A stretch of 64,000 nucleotides of DNA from positions 930,001-994,000 of the forward strand of contig NZ_CP160328.2 in assembly GCF_040741455.2 (NCBI RefSeq), given 5' to 3'. The position numbers and the translations under genes were made by a program. Under the pieces are notes generated by a model. It did no database searches. It was not told the origin of the DNA and saw only the letters and a list, made by a program, of their open reading frames with translations. The DNA is from Snodgrassella alvi (GTDB lineage Bacteria; Pseudomonadota; Gammaproteobacteria; Burkholderiales; Neisseriaceae). This document shows positions 58,061-64,000 of the stretch, in pieces (the first letter of the stretch is position 1; the number at the start of each line of letters is the position of its first letter).

Positions 58061-58603
58061 ATGAATGCAATGATGTCGGCTACTGCACGATTACAGGCTG
58101 CAAAGCAGATCAGGCTGTTTATTATGGATGTAGACGGTGTACTCACTGATGGCCGTATCTTTATCAGAGATAACGGAGAAGAAATCAAAGCATTCCATAC
58201 TCTAGACGGGCATGGGCTGAAAATGCTGCACCGGCACGGAATTCAGACTGCCATTATAACCGGACGCGATGCCCCCTCGGTTGGCATTCGTGTTCAGCAA
58301 CTGGGTATTAAGCATTACTTTAAAGGAATTTCTGATAAACGCAGTTGTTATCAGCAACTGCTGGAACAGCTGCAACTTTCAGAACAGCAATGCGCCTACA
58401 TCGGAGATGATGTAGTGGATTTACCGGTGATGAAACACTGTGGTTTGGCCGTGGCTGTGCCAAATGCACATGCACTGGTATTACAGCATGCTGACTATGT
58501 CACTGAGGCTGCCGGCGGTGCTGGGGCAGTACGTGAAGTATGTGATTTACTGCTGGATGCACAAGGATTTATGGCAGCGGAAATGGCGGAGTATCTGGCA
58601 TGA
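58061..58603 (+). CDS. kdsC: KdsC 3-deoxy-D-manno-octulosonate-8-phosphate phosphatase
   Basis: A 180-residue HAD-family phosphatase (type C0, no cap) that makes free Kdo. IMDVDGVLTDGRIF (about 22-35) has the two catalytic Asp, ITGRDAPSVGIRV the second motif, and YIGDDVVDLPVM the metal-binding Asp pair. Several ATGs lie close together (58055, 58061, 58070, 58073); 58061 has AAGGG about 8 bases upstream. It follows kdsD closely and overlaps lptC by 4 bases. Confidence 0.94.
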   Translation: MNAMMSATARLQAAKQIRLFIMDVDGVLTDGRIFIRDNGEEIKAFHTLDGHGLKMLHRHGIQTAIITGRDAPSVGIRVQQLGIKHYFKGISDKRSCYQQLLEQLQLSEQQCAYIGDDVVDLPVMKHCGLAVAVPNAHALVLQHADYVTEAAGGAGAVREVCDLLLDAQGFMAAEMAEYLA

Positions 58604-59184
58604 GTATGCTCCGTAGCCGCAGTAACTGGGCATTTCCGCTGATTCTGGCAGTGGCGCTTGGCGGTGTAAGTTTCTGGCTCGACCGCATTACTGAAGTTAA
58701 GACTGTGGAAATCCCGCTCAATCCTAAAGAACCGAAATACGTTATCAATACTATCCACGGTGAAAGATTTGATGATAAAGGCCAGCTGAGTGAATCCATC
58801 CAAGCCTCTGCTGCACGGCAGTTTCCTCAGCAGACGGTGATTTATATCGATAATCCCGATATGAGTCTGTACAAAAATGGTACTGAGTTGTACCGGATTC
58901 AAGCCAAGAGCGGCCAATATTACACCGACAGCCGTAAAGTAGATTTGCTTGGTCAAGTAAACTGGCTCAAACACCAAGTGGGTGATGAACCGGAAGGACA
59001 TCTGCAAACGAGTATTTTACATGTAGATACTCAGACTCAGGTAATTAAAACTGATGCGTCGGTTGCGTACCGGTATGGTATGTCAAGTGGGACATCACAA
59101 GGTTTTGAATATGACAAACAGCGTGGTTTTTTAAATCTTCCCGCGCGTGTAAGGGCTATTATTTATGATCCGCATTCACATTAG
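58600..59184 (+). CDS. lptC: LptC LPS export protein
   Basis: A 194-residue bitopic protein of the LPS transport bridge. One N-terminal membrane helix (about 9-25) is followed by an OstA-like jellyroll (about 45-185; YVINTIHGERFDDKGQLSESIQA, LYRIQAKSGQYYTDSRKVDLLGQV). LptC takes LPS from LptBFG and hands it to LptA. It overlaps kdsC by 4 and lptA by 20 bases. Confidence 0.93.
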   Translation: MSMLRSRSNWAFPLILAVALGGVSFWLDRITEVKTVEIPLNPKEPKYVINTIHGERFDDKGQLSESIQASAARQFPQQTVIYIDNPDMSLYKNGTELYRIQAKSGQYYTDSRKVDLLGQVNWLKHQVGDEPEGHLQTSILHVDTQTQVIKTDASVAYRYGMSSGTSQGFEYDKQRGFLNLPARVRAIIYDPHSH

Positions 59185-59668
59185 TGGTAAAGTTCTAGCA
59201 GCCATGATGCTGCTGACTGGCAGCATGCCCCTCTGGGCTCTGGACAGTGACCGGCAACAACCAATACAGATTGAGGCTGATCAGGGCTCTCTGGACAAAC
59301 AGAATCAGACAACGGTATTCACTGGTAATGTTAAGATGCGTCAGGGCACGATGTATATGAATGCTGCCCGTGTTACCGCCCACAAAGATAATGCCGGCAA
59401 CCAAACCATCATTGCAGACGGCAAACCGGCAACTTTTGGTCAGCAGCTGGAAAAAGATGGCATGGTATTTGGTCACGGCGATAATGTCCATTACGAAAGC
59501 CAGAGTGGCATTGTTACTATTACAGGCAACGCTCAGGTAAACCGCGGGGGAGATATGGCTCGTGGTGCTGTGATTGTTTATAACACCAATACCGAGGTTT
59601 ATACGGTGAAAAGCGCGCCTAAAGGGCGGGTACACGTGATTATCCAACCGCAACAGAAAAAGAAATAA
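59165..59668 (+). CDS. lptA: LptA periplasmic LPS bridge protein
   Basis: A 167-residue secreted OstA-domain protein. A signal peptide ends near LWA-LD (residues 24-27); QPIQIEADQGSLDKQNQTTVFTG and KMRQGTMYMNAARVTA (about 57-72) are typical of LptA, whose jellyrolls stack into the bridge from LptC to LptD. The C-terminus is Lys-rich (PQQKKK). LptD, its outer-membrane partner, is encoded at 6592-8925. Confidence 0.93.
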   Translation: MIRIHISGKVLAAMMLLTGSMPLWALDSDRQQPIQIEADQGSLDKQNQTTVFTGNVKMRQGTMYMNAARVTAHKDNAGNQTIIADGKPATFGQQLEKDGMVFGHGDNVHYESQSGIVTITGNAQVNRGGDMARGAVIVYNTNTEVYTVKSAPKGRVHVIIQPQQKKK

Positions 59669-59677
59669 GCCAATCCC

Positions 59678-60421
59678 ATGAATGAAACTCCTACTGCGCC
59701 GCAAAGCCAGCTATGTGTCAGCGGCCTGAAAAAAAGTTTTAAACAGCGACAAGTAGTCAACGATGTTGCTTTGGAAGTAAACAGTGGTGAGGTAATCGGC
59801 TTACTGGGACCAAATGGTGCCGGTAAAACCACTAGCTTCTATATGATTGTGGGACTGATTGCAGCTGATGGTGGCTGCATCACGCTGGATGGTCAGGATA
59901 TAACACATCGGCCGATTTACGAGCGCGCCCGTTTGGGTCTGGGTTATCTGCCGCAGGAAGCTTCGATTTTCCGTAAAATGACGGTAGCACAGAATATCAA
60001 TGCAATTCTGGAAATCAGCTATCCGCCGGAAAAACGTGCAGAACAGCTGGAATTACTACTGGCAGACCTGCACATAGAACATTTACGTAATAATACTGCT
60101 CTTTCGCTGTCTGGTGGTGAACGCCGCCGTGCAGAGATTGCACGGGTGTTGGCGATGAATCCGCGCTTTATTCTGCTGGATGAACCATTCGCCGGAGTAG
60201 ACCCAATTGCACTGATAGATATTCAGAATCTGATTTCTTTCCTGAAACAACGCGGTATCGGCACCCTGATTACCGACCACAATGTACGTGAAACACTACG
60301 TATCTGTGACCGAGCTTATATTATCAATCAGGGTAGCGTTCTGGCTTCCGGCGTACCGGAGGAGCTGGTTAATAATGAGCAGGTACGCGCTGTTTATTTA
60401 GGTGAGCATTTCGAGTATTAG
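59678..60421 (+). CDS. lptB: LptB LPS export ATPase
   Basis: A 247-residue ABC ATPase powering LPS extraction from the inner membrane with LptFG (not encoded in this window). Walker [17 protein letters not shown] (about 46-61), the LptB-type [20 protein letters not shown], signature [18 protein letters not shown], Walker [14 protein letters not shown] and [10 protein letters not shown] follow in order. It is 9 bases after lptA and directly abuts rpoN. Confidence 0.96.
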   Translation: MNETPTAPQSQLCVSGLKKSFKQRQVVNDVALEVNSGEVIGLLGPNGAGKTTSFYMIVGLIAADGGCITLDGQDITHRPIYERARLGLGYLPQEASIFRKMTVAQNINAILEISYPPEKRAEQLELLLADLHIEHLRNNTALSLSGGERRRAEIARVLAMNPRFILLDEPFAGVDPIALIDIQNLISFLKQRGIGTLITDHNVRETLRICDRAYIINQGSVLASGVPEELVNNEQVRAVYLGEHFEY

Positions 60422-60427
60422 GTGCGT

Positions 60428-61807
60428 ATGCAAAAGCCTGCCGCTCAACTCAAACTCAATCTTACCAATCGTCTTAGCCCTAGACTGCAACAATCTTTAC
60501 AGGTGTTGCAATTATCTGCACTGGAATTACAGGAACTGGTATCAGGCTGGTTGGCTGATAACCCTTTTCTGGAAGAAATTGAAAATTCAGCTGAAGATAT
60601 TAGCCCTCAGACTCAATATGTACAGCCACCTCAACATGGCTTTATACAAAATGAAAGCGATATCTGGGAAACGCTGGCAGATGAACCCGATATGTATACG
60701 CTGCTGCGCCGGCAGGTATGCGAGTTTGATTTAGATGTAGACACAGCAGCACAAGTTTATTTTTTGATTGATAATTTAAATGAACAGGGATATCTGGATT
60801 GCAGTCTAACTGACCTTGTAGAAAATTCACCACTGGAATGGCGGCTGGATGAAACCGAGCTTGCTCATGCTCTTTCTATTCTGCAACAGTTTGAACCAGC
60901 CGGTGTGGGCGCACGTAATTTGCAGGAATCACTACTATTGCAGGTGGATAACCTGCCAGACTCCCACGATGCAAATAAAAAAAACATTCAAAACTGTGCA
61001 CGGTTACTAATCAGCGACTATTTCGGACAATGGCTAAGTACCCATCAATTCAAACAGCTATGCCGGCAACTACCACAGTTTTCTACCGCCACACTCGAAG
61101 CAGCCTGCAAACTGATTGGCTGCCTCAACCCTTTCCCCTGTTATGGTTTACCAGACGGCCACGGTATTCTGGCAATACGCCCAGATATGGAAGTATTTGC
61201 TGATAACAATGGCTGCTGGCAGATTCGTATTTTGCGTAATGCGTTTCCTCAATTGCGGATTGAGCCAGCTGCGGAAGATTTGTTACAACAGCCGCATCCG
61301 GAAATAGATATCATGTGTAAAAACAAGTGGCAGGAAGCTCAAACTTGTCTACATAGTCTGCAGATGCGCAAAAACACCCTGCAACGTCTGGGAGAATGGA
61401 TTGTGCAGCAACAGCAGGATTTTTTCAGTTTCGGTTCGCTAGCTTTGGTTCCGTTAACCATTAAGGAAACGGCACAGACACTTGAGCTTGCAGAAAGTAC
61501 CATTTCCCGCGCCATTAATCAGAAATACCTTACTTGCTCTCAGGGTGTTTTTCCTCTGCGGTATTTTTTCAGCCAATCTGTAGCCGCAACGGATGATGGT
61601 GCAGGCAACAGCCAAACAGCAATTAAATCTTTGCTGCAAAGCATGATAAACGAAGAAGATGCAAAGCATCCCTATTCTGACGCCTATCTGGTCAGCCAGC
61701 TAGCCAAGCAAGGAATTAAACTGGCGCGGCGTACAGTGGCAAAATATCGTGAGGCCTTGAAAATTCCGCCGGCGCACCAACGTAAAGTAAAGTTTAAGAA
61801 TTACTAA
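60428..61807 (+). CDS. rpoN: RNA polymerase sigma-54 factor
   Basis: A 459-residue sigma-54. The Gln/Leu-rich region I (LSPRLQQSLQVLQLSALELQ, about 15-34) contacts activators; an acidic region II, the core-binding region III, a helix-turn-helix (LAESTISRAINQKYLTCSQG) and the RpoN box ARRTVAKYRE (about 439-448) follow. The ATG at 60428 is preferred to a GTG 6 bases earlier. It is the sigma factor required by PilR, encoded at 11852-13327. lptB-rpoN-hpf is a conserved order. Confidence 0.95.
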   Translation: MQKPAAQLKLNLTNRLSPRLQQSLQVLQLSALELQELVSGWLADNPFLEEIENSAEDISPQTQYVQPPQHGFIQNESDIWETLADEPDMYTLLRRQVCEFDLDVDTAAQVYFLIDNLNEQGYLDCSLTDLVENSPLEWRLDETELAHALSILQQFEPAGVGARNLQESLLLQVDNLPDSHDANKKNIQNCARLLISDYFGQWLSTHQFKQLCRQLPQFSTATLEAACKLIGCLNPFPCYGLPDGHGILAIRPDMEVFADNNGCWQIRILRNAFPQLRIEPAAEDLLQQPHPEIDIMCKNKWQEAQTCLHSLQMRKNTLQRLGEWIVQQQQDFFSFGSLALVPLTIKETAQTLELAESTISRAINQKYLTCSQGVFPLRYFFSQSVAATDDGAGNSQTAIKSLLQSMINEEDAKHPYSDAYLVSQLAKQGIKLARRTVAKYREALKIPPAHQRKVKFKNY

Positions 61808-61876
61808 TTAACTGTTTACCTTCTTTAAAATTTGTTTGGTCTTCACTAAAACCCTTTTATTAAAAGGAGTCAGGCT

Positions 61877-62209
61877 ATGAATCTTAAATTTGTTGGACAG
61901 AATCTGGATGTAACCCCTGCTTTAAAGGATTACACACTAAACAAGCTAGAACGCATTAGCCGCCACGCGGATCAGGTAATCAGTGCCACCGTTACATTTT
62001 CAGTACTAAAAGTTCAGAAAAAAGCAGAAATCAATTTACATCTTTCGGGCAAGGACATTCATATTGATTGTGTAGACAATGATATGTATGCAGCTATTGA
62101 CTGTCTTATGGATAAACTAGATCGCGCCGTGATTAAATATAAGGAGAAAAAGCAGCCTTCCCGTGAGACACCAGAAATCGTGGCTGACACTATTAAAGAA
62201 ACAGACTAG
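61877..62209 (+). CDS. hpf: Ribosome hibernation promoting factor (short HPF)
   Basis: A 110-residue HPF/RaiA-domain protein that binds the 30S decoding region in slow growth, favouring 100S dimers. MNLKFVGQNLDVTPALKDYTLNKL at residues 1-24, INLHLSGKDIHIDCVDNDMYAAID (about 52-75) and a basic KEKKQPSR tail define it. It lacks the C-terminal domain of long HPF. AAAAGGAG lies 8 bases before the ATG. It is downstream of rpoN. Confidence 0.93.
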   Translation: MNLKFVGQNLDVTPALKDYTLNKLERISRHADQVISATVTFSVLKVQKKAEINLHLSGKDIHIDCVDNDMYAAIDCLMDKLDRAVIKYKEKKQPSRETPEIVADTIKETD

Positions 62210-62238
62210 CTGGCCGCCCCTCTTTCTCTATCAGAAAA

Positions 62239-62266
62239 CTGCATTATTGTTAATAATGCAGTTTTT
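62239..62266 (+). terminator. Terminator after hpf
   Basis: CTGCATTATT (62239-62248) pairs perfectly with AATAATGCAG (62252-62261), 3-base loop, followed by TTTTT. It ends the kdsD-to-hpf run. Confidence 0.9.
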
Positions 62267-62406
62267 CCACCAGACTGTCTTCTCACTGATATAATTAATA
62301 CAGTAATAATATATTGTTGACTTTCTATACATTCGCCAGCAATATAGCAATATAATGAAGAGTTAATACACACGATAAATCTATTTTCTTACAAAGAGGC
62401 ATATAT

Positions 62407-62610
62407 ATGAAATCTAAAATGAAAACATTAGCTGTAATAGCCGCAGTAGCAGCATCTCTTTCTGCCTGTGCAGATATGACTCCGGCTCAGCGTCACACTG
62501 CCGAAGGTGCAGTAGTAGGTGGTATAGCTGGTAACCTGATGGGCAAAGACACAGGTGCCACCTTAGGTGGTGCTGCATTGGGCGGCGTAATTGGCAGCCA
62601 GATTAAATAA
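62407..62610 (+). CDS. Small glycine-zipper lipoprotein
   Basis: A 67-residue lipoprotein. The signal peptide ends in the lipobox LSAC with C21 as the lipidated residue. The mature part is a glycine-zipper 2TM-type segment (VVGGIAGNLMGKDTGATLGG, about 38-57, continuing with GG and G spacing to the end), found in small outer-membrane lipoproteins of the Rickettsia 17-kDa/SlyB type. Role unknown, probably structural in the envelope. AGAGG lies upstream of the ATG, and a strong terminator follows, so it forms a one-gene unit. Confidence 0.82.
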   Translation: MKSKMKTLAVIAAVAASLSACADMTPAQRHTAEGAVVGGIAGNLMGKDTGATLGGAALGGVIGSQIK

Positions 62611-62627
62611 GCAAGTACGAAATGGAT

Positions 62628-62657
62628 AAAGCCTGCTGTTCTAGCAGGCTTTTTTTA
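62628..62657 (+). terminator. Terminator after the glycine-zipper lipoprotein
   Basis: AAAGCCTGCT (62628-62637) pairs with AGCAGGCTTT (62643-62652), loop 5, followed by more T. The A-run on the left arm makes it usable in both directions, so it may also serve the minus-strand gene ending at 62676. Confidence 0.88.
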
Positions 62658-62675
62658 TATTCTGACAAATTCAGA

Positions 62676-64000
62676 TTATTCTGGTTCAGGAAGTTCAATT
62701 TTGCTGATGCGTACTCTTTCCAGCCGATGTCCGTCCTTGCTTAAAACCTCAAAACGATAACCGGCATAATCAATGGTATCCCCCGCATCCGGAATATCCT
62801 GCATTTCTTCCATTATCAGTCCGGCTACTGTGTGATATTCGGCATCTTCCGGCAAAGTTGGCAAATGCAGATGCTGAGCCAATATTGCATATTCAAGGCT
62901 GCCATCTACCGTGACACTTTTGTCAGCATTTTGCTGAATACTTGGCGCATCAGCACGCTCATACTCTTCTGGAAAATCACCGGCAATGGTTTCCATTAAA
63001 TCCTTCATGCTCACAAGTCCGAGTACGGCACCAAATTCATCCACCACCAGTGCAATATCGGCACTGCGTGAGCGGAACAATTCCATGGCATCCAGCACAG
63101 TACTGCTGTCTGGTAAAACCAGTGGTTGACGCAGTGCGGCCTGTATATTCAGTGCTTCACCTTTGAGTAGCTGATTCAGAAGATCTTTTTTATTAACAAA
63201 ACCCAGCGGTTCATCAATACCGGCTTTGCCAACCACCACCAGTCTTGAAAAAGGTGTGTCTTGTAACTGCTGATGCTGCTGCTCACGCGTTTGCGATAAA
63301 TCCAGCCGCTCGATATCACTGCGCGGCGTCATCACACCCATGATGGGGCGCTCAGCCAGCGTCAGCACACTCCGAATCATGGATTTCTCATTTTCTTCGA
63401 AATGCTCATCATCTTCGGTTGGGGTACCATTCTTGGCCAGCTCCTTTTCACGCAGCCCCATCATACCCAGCACACTGTCTGCGGTACGGTAGCGCCACGA
63501 ACGGCCGATCATATCGTTACGACGGGTATTTCGCGTAGAAATCTGGTTGAAAATCTCAATTAGTATGGAGAAAGCAATGGCCGCATACAAATAGCCTTTG
63601 GGAATTTCAAAATGTAGACCTTCTGCAATCAGACTGAAGCCAATCATCAGCAAAAAACCAAGACATAACATCACCACAGTAGGATGACGGTTTACAAACT
63701 CGGTAAGCGGACCACTAGCCCATATCATCATCCCCATCGCGATTATCACAGCCATCATAGCCACAGTGATATGTTGTACCATCGCGACAGCAGTAATCAC
63801 AGAATCAAGTGAAAAGACTGCGTCCAGTACCACTATTTGTAAAACCACACTCCAGAAACTGGCATAGACAGCCACATTGGTAATCGAAGCCATAGCGGTA
63901 TGGCCTTCAAGGCGTTCATGTAACTCAGTGGTGGCCTTGTACAGCAAAAACAATCCACCGCCGAACATAATTAAGTCCTTAACCGATATACCAAAACCTC
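62676..64000 (-). CDS. TerC-family membrane protein with CBS and CorC/HlyC domains (5' end outside window)
   Basis: A partial gene running off the right edge. An internal ATG at 63968 is not the start: the same frame stays open to 64000 and reads [10 protein letters not shown] before MFGGGLFLL, matching the family stretch before the GGLFLL helix. The visible part has TerC membrane helices ([19 protein letters not shown] with the acidic LDAVFSLDS motif), a cytosolic linker, two CBS domains ([32 protein letters not shown]) and a C-terminal CorC/HlyC domain. This is the YegH/YoaE architecture; proposed roles involve metal-ion export or resistance, unproven. Confidence 0.88.
   Translation of the reverse strand, partial: GFGISVKDLIMFGGGLFLLYKATTELHERLEGHTAMASITNVAVYASFWSVVLQIVVLDAVFSLDSVITAVAMVQHITVAMMAVIIAMGMMIWASGPLTEFVNRHPTVVMLCLGFLLMIGFSLIAEGLHFEIPKGYLYAAIAFSILIEIFNQISTRNTRRNDMIGRSWRYRTADSVLGMMGLREKELAKNGTPTEDDEHFEENEKSMIRSVLTLAERPIMGVMTPRSDIERLDLSQTREQQHQQLQDTPFSRLVVVGKAGIDEPLGFVNKKDLLNQLLKGEALNIQAALRQPLVLPDSSTVLDAMELFRSRSADIALVVDEFGAVLGLVSMKDLMETIAGDFPEEYERADAPSIQQNADKSVTVDGSLEYAILAQHLHLPTLPEDAEYHTVAGLIMEEMQDIPDAGDTIDYAGYRFEVLSKDGHRLERVRISKIELPEPE

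Noticed and set aside
58495-59007. 170-codon minus-strand frame over kdsC/lptC
   Set aside because: It spans two well-supported overlapping genes on the other strand; its product is low quality and without domains.

Overview
The window reads as chromosomal DNA of a low-GC member of the Neisseriaceae (Betaproteobacteria). Three things support this: a complete dcw (division and cell wall) cluster in the Neisseria gene order with very Neisseria-like PBP2, MurC and ParC sequences; an Mla phospholipid-transport operon that includes its own mlaA; and one exact 12-base copy of a Neisseriaceae DNA-uptake-sequence dialect (AGGCTGCCTGAA) in a hairpin. The modest GC content and slightly reduced style would suit an insect-gut genus such as Snodgrassella, but that genus call is inference. 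There are no rRNA genes, insertion sequences, prophage genes or CRISPR arrays; one tRNA gene is present.

Layout. (1) 136-8925, minus strand: an envelope-biogenesis run lptD-surA-pdxA-mlaFEDCBA plus a small acidic unknown, divergent from amgK (8985-9989). (2) 10043-11020: an AT-rich orphan gene with a probable PD-(D/E)XK-type core. (3) 11091-17216, minus: rsmJ, the PilS/PilR two-component pair and parC. (4) 17534-34657, minus: the dcw cluster mraZ-rsmH-ftsL-ftsI-murE-murF-mraY-murD-ftsW-murG-murC-ddl-ftsQ-ftsA-ftsZ, driven by a promoter that overlaps a four-decamer MraZ operator and ending in a terminator after ftsZ. (5) 34944-46932: mixed housekeeping genes (MidA-type methyltransferase, YqjM-type flavin oxidoreductase, ybaK and ridA homologues, argJ, pssA-hflX, psd, ubiB, a Fur-controlled HugZ-type gene, a two-membrane-helix unknown, obgE). 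(6) 47086-50257: rpmA/rplU, a gene-poor stretch holding a small secreted-peptide gene, ispB and tRNA-Arg(CCT). (7) 50326-53469, minus: a strongly AT-rich two-gene island coding for a SIR2-domain protein and a HerA-type ATPase, which is the architecture of the SIR2-HerA antiphage system, lying directly beside the tRNA gene. (8) 53833-64000: fhs, tal, then kdsD-kdsC-lptC-lptA-lptB-rpoN-hpf, a small glycine-zipper lipoprotein and the 5'-truncated end of a TerC/CBS membrane protein.

How it fits together. Much of the window builds the Gram-negative envelope: peptidoglycan precursors and septation (dcw), Kdo synthesis and LPS export (kdsD, kdsC, lptC, lptA, lptB, lptD), outer-membrane protein folding (surA), retrograde phospholipid transport (mla), phosphatidylethanolamine synthesis (pssA, psd) and muropeptide recycling (amgK). 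PilR and RpoN, both encoded here, would act together at sigma-54 promoters, although no target promoter was identified. The accessory content is confined to the SIR2-HerA island, the AT-rich gene at 10043-11020 and possibly the small secreted peptide. The best candidate for an exciting system is the SIR2-HerA island; this is a known defence class rather than an undescribed one.
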